A stretch of DNA of 64,000 nucleotides from Saccharomonospora xinjiangensis XJ-54 (lineage in GTDB: Bacteria; Actinomycetota; Actinomycetes; Mycobacteriales; Pseudonocardiaceae): NCBI RefSeq assembly GCF_000258175.1, contig NZ_JH636049.1:3635482-3699481 (forward strand). Reading direction: 5' to 3'. The position numbers were made by a program, and so were the translations under genes. Shown in pieces: positions 46,994 to 55,990 of the stretch. Numbering within the stretch: the stretch's first letter is position 1; each line of letters begins with the position of its first letter. The notes below the pieces were generated by a model. That model did no database searches, had not been told where the DNA came from, and saw nothing but the letters and a program-made list of their open reading frames with translations.

Positions 46994-47722
46994 TCAGCAG
47001 GTCACCGACACGTCCGCACCCGCGGCGAACGACACGTGCACGTGGTCCATGTGGTTCGCCGTGGGACTGCCCCGATCCTCCATGACCGACCACCCTGACC
47101 CGCTGTTGATGCGCTGTTCCCAGATGACGTAGGTGACACCGAACTCGGCCTGGTGTGCGACGACGTACTCGGCGAGCGCGTCGCCCACCTCCGGGCTGAC
47201 CATGAAGTCGAGCGCGAGACCGGCCGGGTGATCGCTGGCGTTGGCGCGGCTGGCGCGCCCACCGACGGAGTCCACGGCGAACTGGGCGAGCACATGGTGG
47301 CCGACCTGCGCGACATGCGGTTCGGTGCCTGCCAGATCGGTCGAGCACGCCTGGGGCTCCGGTGTGATCGGCTCAGGCGGTGGTTCTTCGGTCGTCTCCG
47401 GCTCGGGTGGCTCTGTGGTTTCCGGCTCCGTCGTCTCGGGCGTCTCCGAGGTTGTCGTTGTCGTTGACGTCGTACTCGGCGGGATGGCGGACGTCGTGGT
47501 GGACGCCGTTTCCGCCGTGGCCCTTGAGGTGGAGACCGGATCTCCGGACAGAGCCAGTGCTGCCGCGGCGGTGTCGCCGCTGCGGACGAGACCACTGGTG
47601 GCGTAGACCGTCAGGGCGAGCAGTCCGGCCACCAGAGTGCCTAATGCGGTCGGGCGAACCCAGGAGCGTGGCGTGGTCGGTGCACGGTGTCGGCCGCGTG
47701 CGGCTCGATCTCGATCTTTCAT
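46994..47722 (-). CDS. Membrane-anchored/secreted protein with VldE-like (ARB_07466-type) C-terminal domain
   Basis: A 242-residue exported protein. A basic N-terminus leads to one hydrophobic segment (ALGTLVAGLLALTVYATSG), then a ~65-residue Thr/Pro/Glu-rich linker typical of cell-wall-spanning stalks. The C-terminal ~120 residues carry ASDHPAGLALDFM and NHMDHVHVSF, with His-Asp and His-x-His placed as in M15-like peptidases and the VldE-like domain of actinobacterial secreted proteins. A peptidoglycan-related role is plausible. The start is ATG 47722 after AAGGGA. Monocistronic. Confidence 0.78.
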   Translation of the reverse strand: MKDRDRAARGRHRAPTTPRSWVRPTALGTLVAGLLALTVYATSGLVRSGDTAAAALALSGDPVSTSRATAETASTTTSAIPPSTTSTTTTTSETPETTEPETTEPPEPETTEEPPPEPITPEPQACSTDLAGTEPHVAQVGHHVLAQFAVDSVGGRASRANASDHPAGLALDFMVSPEVGDALAEYVVAHQAEFGVTYVIWEQRINSGSGWSVMEDRGSPTANHMDHVHVSFAAGADVSVTC

Positions 47723-47852
47723 CGTTCCCTTACTCCCGTGATCGCAGCGCCGGTCAGATTAAGAACCGGCAACGTTGGTGTCACGAGAGAGTGGGAATGG
47801 ACACAGATCGATAACGATCGACGTGATCGGACGTGTCGTTACGGTGACTGTC

Positions 47853-48353
47853 CTATCTCGACCAGAACCAGTCCTTGTCGCGTGCCTGACGGAATGCCTC
47901 CTTGCGGAGTTCCGGGGTGAGTCTGTCGAGGTAGAGCAACCCGTCGAGGTGGTCAACCTCGTGCTGGAGACACTGGGCCATGAGCCCGTCGCCGGACACA
48001 GTCACCGGCTCGTTGCGCAGGTCCACACCCTTGACCGTCGCCTGCGCGGCACGGACGGTCGGGAAGCCCAATTCGGGCACCGAAAGGCACCCTTCCATGA
48101 CCTCGTGCTTCTCCTCGGACAGCTCCACGATCTCCGGGTTCAGCACGTAGCCGACGGCGCCGTCAACGTTGTAGCTGAACGCGCGAAGGCCCACCCCGAT
48201 CTGCGGCGCCGCGAGACCTGCCCGTCCCGGTGCCCGCACCGTGTCGAGCAGATCGTCTACCAACGCCCTCGTCGAGTCGTCGAATGTCGTCACCGGATCC
48301 GCCGGTGACTTCAGCACCGGGTCGCCGAAGTAGCGGAGATCGCGCATGGCCAT
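47853..48353 (-). CDS. def: Peptide deformylase
   Basis: A 166-residue metalloenzyme that removes the formyl group from nascent proteins. All three motifs are present: GLAAPQ (46-51), EGCLS with metal Cys89, and QHEVDH with His131, Glu132 and His135. The 5' of the two starts (GTG 48359) has too little space after AGGAAGGA, so ATG 48353 is used. It lies 253 bp downstream of lhr on the same strand; that gap contains only a weak CCGGCA/TGCCGG inverted repeat at 48399-48418 and no gene. Confidence 0.95.
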   Translation of the reverse strand: MAMRDLRYFGDPVLKSPADPVTTFDDSTRALVDDLLDTVRAPGRAGLAAPQIGVGLRAFSYNVDGAVGYVLNPEIVELSEEKHEVMEGCLSVPELGFPTVRAAQATVKGVDLRNEPVTVSGDGLMAQCLQHEVDHLDGLLYLDRLTPELRKEAFRQARDKDWFWSR

Positions 48354-48606
48354 GAACACGGTCCTTCCTGGAGAGTCGCGCAGCCGAGCTTAGAACCCCC
48401 GGCACTGTGATCTGCCGGCCTCACGAGGCGAAGCCTCTGCGAGCCGAGGGCCGCTCGCGCATGTCCTGCGCGCGCACACCGGGCCGCCTTCGCCACGGTC
48501 CCCGCCGGACGCGCTTGCCGCATCCGGCAGGAGACAGCCTGACCACCGCTTTCGCGACCGAACGCCGACATGCCAGCAGCCATGAACGACACGACTGCCT
48601 GTCCGA

Positions 48607-51600
48607 TCACGCCCTCAGCCGCAGGCCCTTCGGAGTCGCGCGGAAACCGGCCTCCCTGAGCACGGCCGCCATTTCCGAGGTCAGCACCTGTTCCCCGTCG
48701 GCTCGCTGCACTTGAAGCTGCCCCAGCCAGCCGTCGCGAACGGCATCCGACAACGCTCCCGCCGCCGCACGCAGGGTGATCGCGTCGTCGGTGAACGACA
48801 GCAGTGACCGGCCTCCCCGTTCCACGTACAGGGCGGGAACACCATCGACGAGCACCGTCAGCGCTCCGGCCTTGCGAGCGGGCCGGTGTTTCGTATCGCC
48901 CACCGCAGCGGGCCACGGGAGCGCGGCACCATACGGCTGAGCGGGGTCGGCCGCGGCGAGCACGACGGCCCGTTGCCGCGCCACCCAGCCGCCTGCCTCC
49001 GATACCGCGCGCAGGCGATCGACCGCCCCGCGCGCGGCGAACTGCGCCGCGCCGAGCCCTTCCACGACGTAGCCGCGCACCACCTGTCCCGAGTCCTCCA
49101 TGCCCCGAAGTACGCGGTAGATGCCGGAAAACCCACCACTGACGCGTTCCGTGTCCAGCGCACCACGCGTGAGCACCCCGTGCCGTTCGAGGAAGGACTC
49201 GGTGCGCGCGTGGGCGCGACGGGTCGGGTCGGGCTCGCGACCCGGAACCAGACCCCATCGCCCCGCGACCGAGGGCGGGCCGGTACGGCTCGGCATGGCA
49301 GGCCGCGCCGCTCTCAGTCGGGCGTAGCGACCCCGGGGCGCCGACCTGCGCGGTTTGTGCGCCGCGCCCTTACCCGCGACCTGCGCACGCAGCGGTGCCA
49401 GCGTGTCACCGGAGACGATCCCCGCCCACACGAGATCCCACAGTGCGGCGGCCACACCGGCATCGGTGACCGGCTCGTCCAGTACGAGGCTCACGCGCTC
49501 GACGACCTGGCGGAAGAACAGCCCGCCGCCCTCCAGCGCCGATCCGATGGCGGCGTGCAGGGGCCCGTGCGTCGAGGTGTCCTCCACGTCCGGCAGCAGT
49601 GCCTCGGCCACATCCGTGGGCGCGAGCGCGATCCAGCCGTCGCCACCCGCCAGTGCCCCGCAGCCGCACCAGGACACCTCGCCTGCCACCATCAACTCGT
49701 CGAGCAGCGCGGGCTGGTAACCGGGCAGGCGGCTCGGCAGCACCAGGGATTCCAGCGCGCTCGCCGGCAGTGGCGCGCCCGCGAGCTGTTCGACCACCGA
49801 CAGCACGTCGTCGGCGTTGGGTGTCCACTGGCTGCCGCGCCGGGCACCGATGCCGTGCCAGCTCGGCAGGAAACGTCCCAGAGCCGCGCGTTCGACGGGT
49901 TCGACCTCCGCGCGGAGCCGGGCGAGCGACGCACGCCGGAGGCGGCGCAACACGGCGGCGTCGCAGTACTCCGTGCCGGCCTCGTGTCCCCGAGGGCGTA
50001 GCTCACCGCGCACCAGCGCACCCTCGACGGTCAGCCGGTCGAGCACACCGGTCACCACGGCGAGACCGAGCCCGAACCGGGCCGCGGCTTCCTGCGCCGC
50101 GAACGGCCCCCTGATCCGCGCGTAGCGCCGCAGCAGGTCGCCGAGCGGGTCAGCCACGGGTTCGGTGAAGACCTCGGGCACCCCCACCGGAAGAGCAGCA
50201 CCGAGCGCATCCCGTACCCGGCCCGCGTCCTCGACGGCCAGGTGGCGTTCCTGCCCCGCGATGCGCACCACGATCGCCCGCCGCTCCGCCACGAGCTGGT
50301 CGAGCCATTCTGGAAGGACTCCCCGGGCCCGTGCCTCCTCCTTTGTGAGATCACCGAGGAAACTCAGTAGATCGGCGGTGTCCTCGGGAGACCGGGCGTG
50401 CCGGTCGGGCTCCAGCCGTTGCAGCGACCGTTCCACCTCGGCGACGACATCGGCGTCCAGCAGCTCGCGGATCGCCTCGGTGCCGAGCAGCTCGGCCAGC
50501 AACGCCGAGTCGAGCGACAGCGCCGCCGCACGCCGTTCGGCCAGTGGCGCGTCGGTCTCGTAGAGGAACATGCCGACGTAGCCGAACAGCAGGCTGCGGG
50601 CGAAGGGCGAGGCCGACGGGGTCTCGACCTCGACGACACGTACCGAACGCGCCGCGATGTCGCCCATCAGCTCCCGCAGACCGCCGACGTCGTAGACGTC
50701 CTGGAGGCACTCGCGCATGGCTTCCAGCACCACGGGGAAGCGTTCGTACTTGGCGGCGACACCGAGCAGTTGCGACGCACGTTGCCGTTGCTGCCACAGC
50801 GGGGTGCGCCTGCGCGGGTCTCGCCGGGGCAGCAGCAGGGATCGGGCCGCGCACTCGCGGAACCGGGCCGCGAACAACGCCGACCCGCTCACCTCCGTGG
50901 TGATGAGCGATTCCACCTCGTCGGGATCGAGTAGCACGTCCTCGGCGCCGATCACCACCTCCCTGCCTTCGTCGTCGAGCGCGTCCGGCAGGCGCAGCAC
51001 GATGCCGTCATCGGAGTGGGCCACCTGAGCGTCAACCCCACGGTTGTCGCGGAGGCGCGCCGCCACCGCGAGTGCCCACGGCGCGTTCACCTGCGCGCCG
51101 AACGGGGAGTGGACGACGACGCGCCAGTCGCCCAGTTCGTCGCGAAACTGTTCCAGCAACACCGTCCGGTCGCTCGGCACGTGCCGGGTCGCCTCACGCT
51201 GTTCGTCGATGTAGGCCACCAAGTTCGCCGCCGCCCATTCGTCGAGCCCGGCCTCCTTCGCGCGCCGCAGCGCCTTGTCGCGGTCCGATGTGGACAGAAA
51301 TCGCACGAACCGTCCGAGTGCCCTGCCCAGTTCGAGCGGCCTGCCCTGCGCGTCACCCCGCCAGAACGGCATCCGCGCGGCCTCTCCCGGCGCGGGGATC
51401 ACCACGACGCGGTCGTGGGTGATGTCGGTGATCCGCCACGACGACGTGCCGAGCAGGATCGTGTCGCCGACGCGCGACTCGTACACCATCTCCTCGTCGA
51501 GTTCGCCGACGCGCGACCCCGGCCGCTCGCCGTCGCCGGGGGTGACCACCGTGAACAACCCCCGGTCGGGGATCGTGCCGCCCGAGGTGACGGCCAGACG

Positions 51601-53259
51601 CTGCGCGCCGGGCCGCCCCCTCAGCACACCCGTGACGCGGTCCCACGTGATCCGCGCGCGCAGCTCGCCGAACTCCTCGCTCGGGTACCGGCCCGCGAGC
51701 ATGTCCAGCACGGCGTGCAGGGCGTCGTCCGGCAGAGCGGCGAACGGCGCGGCCCTGCGCACGGTGGCCGCGACGTCGTCCACGGTGCGCGGCTCGACGG
51801 CCACCATGGCGACCACGTGCTGCGCCAGCACGTCCAGCGGATTGCGGGGATAGCGAACGGCCTCGATGGCGCCCTCGGCCATGCGCTCGGCCACCACGGC
51901 ACACGAGACGAGATCGCCACGGAACTTCGGGAACATCACCCCCGTGGACACCGCTCCCACGTGGTGGCCCGCACGCCCGACACGCTGCAACCCCGAAGCC
52001 ACCGTGGGCGGCGCCTCGATCTGCACCACGAGATCCACCGCACCCATGTCGATGCCCAGCTCCAGTGACGAGGTCGCCACCACACACGGCAGCGTGCCCG
52101 ACTTCAGGCCCTCCTCGACGCTGCTCCGCTGTTCCCGCGACATCGAGCCGTGATGCGCCTTCGCGACCACGGGTGCCGCGCTTCCCTGCGGCCGGGTGAT
52201 CCCGGACTGGCCGACGGCCTCGGCGGGGAAGTCGTGTCCGCTTCCCTCCGCGGCGACCTCCTCCCGTTCCGCGGCCAGCTCGTTGAGGCGGGCGGTGAGT
52301 CGCTCGGCGAGGCGGCGCGAGTTGGCGAACACGATCGTGGAGCGATGTGCACGGACGAGATCGAGAACCCGTTCCTCGACGGCAGGCCAGATGGAAGGGC
52401 GACGAGGCCGCTCGGGCACGGCGAGGTCGTCGTCGGGGTCCGATTCACTCGGCAGCGGCGCGGGTTCCGCCCTCGTGGGACGGGCGTCCAGCTCACCCAT
52501 GTCCTCGACGGGGACCTCGACCCTGACCTCGATCGTCTTGCTCAACGCCGGTTGAACGACACGAGCCGGCCTGCCACCGGTGAGGAACGCGCTCACCTCG
52601 TCCACCGGCCGCACCGTGGCGGACAAGCCGATGCGCTGTGCCGGCCGGTCGAGCAGATCGTCGAGCCGTTCGAGCGACAGCGCGAGGTGCGCGCCGCGCT
52701 TGCTGCCCGCGACGGCGTGGACCTCGTCGATGATCACAGTCTCGACTCCGCGCAGCGATTCCCGCGCCGACGACGTCAGCAGCAGGAACAGCGACTCGGG
52801 CGTGGTCACGAGAATGTCGGGCGGGGTCCGCGTGAACGCCCTGCGTTCGGCCGGTGTGGTGTCGCCGGTCCGTGTGCCCACGGTGATGTCCGGAGGTTCC
52901 ATCCCCAGCCTGCGGGACGCCTGCGAGATCCCGGCGAGCGGAGCCCGCAGGTTGCGCTGGACGTCCACGGCGAGCGCCTTGAGCGGGGAGACGTACAGAA
53001 CCCGGCAGCGACGGGTGCGCCGTGCCTCCTCCGGAGCGCCGGTCGTGGCCAGCCTGTCGAGCGCCCACAGGAACGCGGCCAGCGTCTTGCCGGAACCGGT
53101 CGGCGCGACGACGAGCGCGTGCTCGCCCCGCTGCGCGGCTCGCCACGCCCCCTCCTGTGCCGCCGTTGGTTCGGCGAAGGCCCCCGCGAACCAGTTCCTT
53201 GTGGCAGGGGAGAAGATCTCCAGCACGGAACCGTGGGGGGAATGGGCGGAGTCAGGCAC
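48607..53259 (-). CDS. lhr: Lhr-type ATP-dependent DNA helicase (long form)
   Basis: A 1550-residue superfamily 2 helicase, close to the ~1500 residues of mycobacterial Lhr, a 3'-5' DNA translocase linked to repair. Motif I is APTGSGKT (52-59), motif Ia YVSPLKALAVD, motif II DEVHA and motif III LSATV. The second RecA fold has STIVFANSRRLAERL, SMSREQRSSVEEGLKSG and GLQRVGRAGHHVG (motif VI). A winged-helix and long C-terminal domains follow, ending RATPKGLRLRA. The frame stays open ~1.4 kb upstream, but that part is antisense to the Hsp70 gene; GTG 53259 is the start by homology. No SOS box was seen before it. Confidence 0.93.
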   Translation of the reverse strand: MPDSAHSPHGSVLEIFSPATRNWFAGAFAEPTAAQEGAWRAAQRGEHALVVAPTGSGKTLAAFLWALDRLATTGAPEEARRTRRCRVLYVSPLKALAVDVQRNLRAPLAGISQASRRLGMEPPDITVGTRTGDTTPAERRAFTRTPPDILVTTPESLFLLLTSSARESLRGVETVIIDEVHAVAGSKRGAHLALSLERLDDLLDRPAQRIGLSATVRPVDEVSAFLTGGRPARVVQPALSKTIEVRVEVPVEDMGELDARPTRAEPAPLPSESDPDDDLAVPERPRRPSIWPAVEERVLDLVRAHRSTIVFANSRRLAERLTARLNELAAEREEVAAEGSGHDFPAEAVGQSGITRPQGSAAPVVAKAHHGSMSREQRSSVEEGLKSGTLPCVVATSSLELGIDMGAVDLVVQIEAPPTVASGLQRVGRAGHHVGAVSTGVMFPKFRGDLVSCAVVAERMAEGAIEAVRYPRNPLDVLAQHVVAMVAVEPRTVDDVAATVRRAAPFAALPDDALHAVLDMLAGRYPSEEFGELRARITWDRVTGVLRGRPGAQRLAVTSGGTIPDRGLFTVVTPGDGERPGSRVGELDEEMVYESRVGDTILLGTSSWRITDITHDRVVVIPAPGEAARMPFWRGDAQGRPLELGRALGRFVRFLSTSDRDKALRRAKEAGLDEWAAANLVAYIDEQREATRHVPSDRTVLLEQFRDELGDWRVVVHSPFGAQVNAPWALAVAARLRDNRGVDAQVAHSDDGIVLRLPDALDDEGREVVIGAEDVLLDPDEVESLITTEVSGSALFAARFRECAARSLLLPRRDPRRRTPLWQQRQRASQLLGVAAKYERFPVVLEAMRECLQDVYDVGGLRELMGDIAARSVRVVEVETPSASPFARSLLFGYVGMFLYETDAPLAERRAAALSLDSALLAELLGTEAIRELLDADVVAEVERSLQRLEPDRHARSPEDTADLLSFLGDLTKEEARARGVLPEWLDQLVAERRAIVVRIAGQERHLAVEDAGRVRDALGAALPVGVPEVFTEPVADPLGDLLRRYARIRGPFAAQEAAARFGLGLAVVTGVLDRLTVEGALVRGELRPRGHEAGTEYCDAAVLRRLRRASLARLRAEVEPVERAALGRFLPSWHGIGARRGSQWTPNADDVLSVVEQLAGAPLPASALESLVLPSRLPGYQPALLDELMVAGEVSWCGCGALAGGDGWIALAPTDVAEALLPDVEDTSTHGPLHAAIGSALEGGGLFFRQVVERVSLVLDEPVTDAGVAAALWDLVWAGIVSGDTLAPLRAQVAGKGAAHKPRRSAPRGRYARLRAARPAMPSRTGPPSVAGRWGLVPGREPDPTRRAHARTESFLERHGVLTRGALDTERVSGGFSGIYRVLRGMEDSGQVVRGYVVEGLGAAQFAARGAVDRLRAVSEAGGWVARQRAVVLAAADPAQPYGAALPWPAAVGDTKHRPARKAGALTVLVDGVPALYVERGGRSLLSFTDDAITLRAAAGALSDAVRDGWLGQLQVQRADGEQVLTSEMAAVLREAGFRATPKGLRLRA

Positions 53260-53400
53260 GTTTCCATGATGCGTGCCGTACCGACGTTTCGGCCCTCGCG
53301 CCCCGGCGTGGCGGCGCGAACCCGGCGGGTGCGTCCCCACGCCGCCGCCGGACGTGAAAGCATCACCGGGGTTTCTCGGGAAATCGGCAAGGGAGAACTG

Positions 53401-55341
53401 GTGGGGATTCTGTCCGTCGATCTCGGCACATCGAACACCGTGGCCGTACTCTCCGCACACGGTAGGCAGCCAAGGGTCATCGACGTGGACGGATCGGCCA
53501 CGATGCCGTCGGCGGTGTTCGCCGAGGAGCAGGGTGGCCTCGTGGTCGGAAGGGACGCCGAGCGCAGGGCCAGGCTCGATCCCACCCGGTTCGAACCGAA
53601 CCCCAAGCGCAGGGTTGACGAGCAGACCCTCCTGCTGGGCACCGACGTGGTTCCCGTCAACGAGGCACTGGCCGCCGTACTCCGCCGTGTCCTCGACGAG
53701 ACGGTGCGGCAACTCGGCGGCGAGCCTCCCGAGGAGGTCCGGCTCACTCACCCAGCCCAGTGGGGGCCGGTGCGCCGCAACGTGCTGCTCTCCGCGGCCC
53801 GGCTCGCCGGGATGGGTAACTCGATCACCCTGGTCGCCGAGCCCGTCGCCGCGGCGGCCCACTTCGCGTCGTTCCCTGGAAAGGGACTGGCGCCGGGGCA
53901 GACCCTCGCCGTCTACGACCTCGGCGCGGGCACGTTCGACGTGGCGGTACTCGGGGCCACCCGTGACGGCTTCACGGTCCTCGCGGAGGACGGACTGCCC
54001 GACCTTGGTGGGCTGGACGTCGATCAGGCGCTGCTCGTGCATGTCGGACGCGAGGTCTCCCACAGCGACCCGCAGCGGTGGCAGCGTCTTCTCCGGCCGG
54101 AATCCACCGCGGACCGCAGGGCTCGCAGGGCACTCCAGGAAGACGTGAAAGCAGCCAAGGAGGCGCTGTCCCGGCTCCCGCAGACCGAGGTGCCCATGCC
54201 AGAGCCGTTCTCGGACGTACTGGTGACGAGAGCCGAGCTGGAGGCACTGGTGCGGCCCGCGATGCTGCGCAGTGTCGAACTGCTCGCGCGCACGGTGCGT
54301 TCCGCCGGGCTGTCGCCCGACCGGCTCGCCGGGATCTACCTCGTGGGTGGGTCGAGCAGATTGCCGCTCGTGGGCAGCCTGCTCGCCGAGAAACTCGGCG
54401 TCGTGCCCACCAGCCTCGACCAGCCGGAGACGGCGGTCGCGTTCGGTGCCCACCACGTCGGAGCCGAGGGTCTCACCATGCGCACCCAGCAGGTGGACGG
54501 CGACGTTGTCGGCGCGCAGGCGGCCGCGGCGGCAGGTGGCCCGGCGCCGGCCGCGACGGGCAATCCAGCCGGGCCCTACTCGCCTCCAGGGGGGATGGCA
54601 CCGCCGCTGCCGTCCACGCCGCCGTTCCACCAACCCCACCCTCAGCACGCCACGGCCGCGGCCTTCTCAGCGGGAACGGGTCAGCCGTCGCAGGGCGTCA
54701 CCGGAGCGCAGCCCGCCAACTTCCCTGCTGTGCCGAACCACGGCGGCGACAAGAGCGGACGTACCCGGTGGATCGTCGCCGCGGCCGTCGCCGCCGTGGC
54801 GGTGCTCGGTGGTGTGGCGGCGTTCGTGTTCTGGTCTTCGTCCTCGGCCGCCACGTACACCGCCGAGGAATGCACGCAGCCCGGAGCCCCCGACGAGCAA
54901 GGCTTCACCGGGTGCCTCCGCCAGCTCGCGGGCACGGTTCCGCAGGGCAACGACTGCCTCCCCGGCACGGGAACGGGGCCTGCGGCCGCGCCCAACGAGG
55001 AGGAGCTTGGCGTGACGGTCACCTGCTCGGCCCCCGGTCTTCCCGGCGCGCAGATCACCTACCTCCACTCCGCCTCCACCGACGCCATCGAGCAGTACAC
55101 CGACGGACTGCTCACCCGCACCGGCGGCGGCGACCAGGTACAGGCCGCGTGGGAGGGCAACGGCCTCGTCGGCCGTTACTCGGCCTCGGCAGGACGCAAT
55201 TCGTCCGTGGTGGTGTTCACGGTGGACGATCGCCCGCTCGCCGGATTCGTCTACCAGGTCAACGTCACGGGCGAGGGCGAGGCGACCTCACCGGACAAGA
55301 TGGCGGACTACTTCGAACGAACGGTGCAACCGGGCCAGTGA
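53401..55341 (+). CDS. Hsp70-like ATPase with membrane anchor and external domain
   Basis: A 646-residue protein. The N-terminal ~350 residues form a DnaK-type actin-fold ATPase: DLGTSNTVAVLS (phosphate 1), AVYDLGAGTFDVAVLG (phosphate 2), YLVGGSSRLPLVG (adenosine site) and HPAQWGPVRRNVLL. There is no substrate-binding SBDbeta domain; instead a ~90-residue Pro/Gly/Ala linker leads to one membrane helix (WIVAAAVAAVAVLGGVAAFVF, ~456-476) and a ~165-residue extracytoplasmic domain with paired cysteines. This architecture occurs in actinobacteria; function unproven. GTG 53401 follows GGGAGAA. It is divergent from lhr. Confidence 0.86.
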   Translation: MGILSVDLGTSNTVAVLSAHGRQPRVIDVDGSATMPSAVFAEEQGGLVVGRDAERRARLDPTRFEPNPKRRVDEQTLLLGTDVVPVNEALAAVLRRVLDETVRQLGGEPPEEVRLTHPAQWGPVRRNVLLSAARLAGMGNSITLVAEPVAAAAHFASFPGKGLAPGQTLAVYDLGAGTFDVAVLGATRDGFTVLAEDGLPDLGGLDVDQALLVHVGREVSHSDPQRWQRLLRPESTADRRARRALQEDVKAAKEALSRLPQTEVPMPEPFSDVLVTRAELEALVRPAMLRSVELLARTVRSAGLSPDRLAGIYLVGGSSRLPLVGSLLAEKLGVVPTSLDQPETAVAFGAHHVGAEGLTMRTQQVDGDVVGAQAAAAAGGPAPAATGNPAGPYSPPGGMAPPLPSTPPFHQPHPQHATAAAFSAGTGQPSQGVTGAQPANFPAVPNHGGDKSGRTRWIVAAAVAAVAVLGGVAAFVFWSSSSAATYTAEECTQPGAPDEQGFTGCLRQLAGTVPQGNDCLPGTGTGPAAAPNEEELGVTVTCSAPGLPGAQITYLHSASTDAIEQYTDGLLTRTGGGDQVQAAWEGNGLVGRYSASAGRNSSVVVFTVDDRPLAGFVYQVNVTGEGEATSPDKMADYFERTVQPGQ

Positions 55342-55347
55342 CCCGGC

Positions 55348-55470
55348 TCATTTCCTCCGGTTCCGGCGCACGGTGATGATCAGCACGACCAGCGCGCTGC
55401 CGACCACGGCGATGGACGCCAGCGTGAGCGCGGTGGACTGAAGGTCGGAGAAGCCCTGCAACGACACCAT
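55348..55470 (-). CDS. 40-residue single-span membrane protein
   Basis: ATG 55470 to TGA 55348 encodes a 40-residue peptide: a short polar start (MVSLQGFSDLQ), one membrane helix (LTLASIAVVGSALVVLIITV) and a very basic end (RRNRRK). TAGGGT lies 6 nt upstream of the ATG, the leaderless geometry repeated across this window. It converges with the Hsp70 gene. Similar tiny membrane proteins flank recA loci in actinobacteria, but no function is known to me. Confidence 0.6.
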   Translation of the reverse strand: MVSLQGFSDLQSTALTLASIAVVGSALVVLIITVRRNRRK

Positions 55471-55476
55471 GCGACA

Positions 55477-55482
55477 ACCCTA
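55477..55482 (-). promoter_or_regulatory. -10 box of the 40-residue membrane protein gene
   Basis: On the minus strand TAGGGT ends 6 nt before ATG 55470, consistent with a leaderless transcript. Confidence 0.4.
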
Positions 55483-55527
55483 CGGTCTCGCGAGGGGCGC
55501 TGCGGGACGACTCCGCTGCGCGACGAC

Positions 55528-55533
55528 TACGCT
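55528..55533 (+). promoter_or_regulatory. -10 box of the leaderless DUF3046 gene
   Basis: TACGCT ends 7 nt before ATG 55541 with no Shine-Dalgarno. Confidence 0.45.
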
Positions 55534-55540
55534 GGCACCG

Positions 55541-55735
55541 ATGCGAATCACGGTGTTCCGGCAGCTCATGGCGGAGGAGTTCGGCCCGACGCGCGCGGAG
55601 ACGCTCGCCTCCGACCACGTCCTGTCCGGCCTCGGCGGGCGGACCGTCGAGGCGGCCCTTTCCGACGGCGTTCCGGCCAAGGAGATCTGGCGCGAGGTGT
55701 GTGCGGAGTTCGACGTCCCGGCCGAACGGCGCTGA
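55541..55735 (+). CDS. DUF3046 family protein
   Basis: A 64-residue soluble protein (MRITVFRQLMAEEFGPTRAE, then SDHVLSGLGGRTVEAALSDG, ending VWREVC-like IWREVCAEFDVPAERR). DUF3046 proteins are small, actinobacteria-specific and usually encoded immediately upstream of recA, as here. Their function is unknown. The gene is followed by the 255-bp recA control region. Confidence 0.85.
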   Translation: MRITVFRQLMAEEFGPTRAETLASDHVLSGLGGRTVEAALSDGVPAKEIWREVCAEFDVPAERR

Positions 55736-55808
55736 GCGGCACCAGCGGGGGACAGACCCCGTCACTCGTGGGGCACAACCGCATGGTGGCCGGAGTGTCT
55801 CTTCGATG

Positions 55809-55824
55809 TCGAACACCTGTTCGG
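55809..55824. promoter_or_regulatory. SOS box (LexA operator) of recA
   Basis: TCGAACACCTGTTCGG matches TCGAAC-N4-GTTCGA at 11 of the 12 defined bases and overlaps the likely recA -35 region, the expected site for LexA repression. Confidence 0.88.
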
Positions 55825-55848
55825 CTATCGTGTTGTCCACAATAGGGT
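55820..55848 (+). promoter_or_regulatory. Likely recA promoter
   Basis: A weak -35 (TTCGGC at 55820-55825) and a -10 TAGGGT (55843-55848) with a 17-bp spacer. The mRNA leader would be ~135 nt. The -10 sits inside an inverted pair of DnaA-box sequences. Confidence 0.5.
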
Positions 55849-55863
55849 CCGGCTGTGGACAAC
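55832..55863. promoter_or_regulatory. Inverted pair of DnaA-box sequences around the recA -10
   Basis: GTTGTCCACA (55832-55841) and its exact complement TGTGGACAAC (55854-55863) flank the TAGGGT box with a 12-nt spacer. The inner 9-mer TTGTCCACA equals the preferred actinobacterial DnaA box. As RNA the same sequence could form a 10-bp hairpin, depending on the transcription start. Confidence 0.65.
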
Positions 55864-55990
55864 TCCCCGGTCCTGCCGCGAACTGTCCGACCCCGCCCGT
55901 AACGTCGGACCCGGACAACAGACATCCCACGGATTCCCGGCAGCACATCTGCGTCTGCGGGCCCGACGAACAGCCAATGAGGTGGATTCC

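Noticed and set aside
53260..54648. Upstream extension of the lhr reading frame to a 2013-residue protein.
   Set aside because: The added part is antisense to the Hsp70 gene, shows no helicase homology and is a GC-rich shadow frame.
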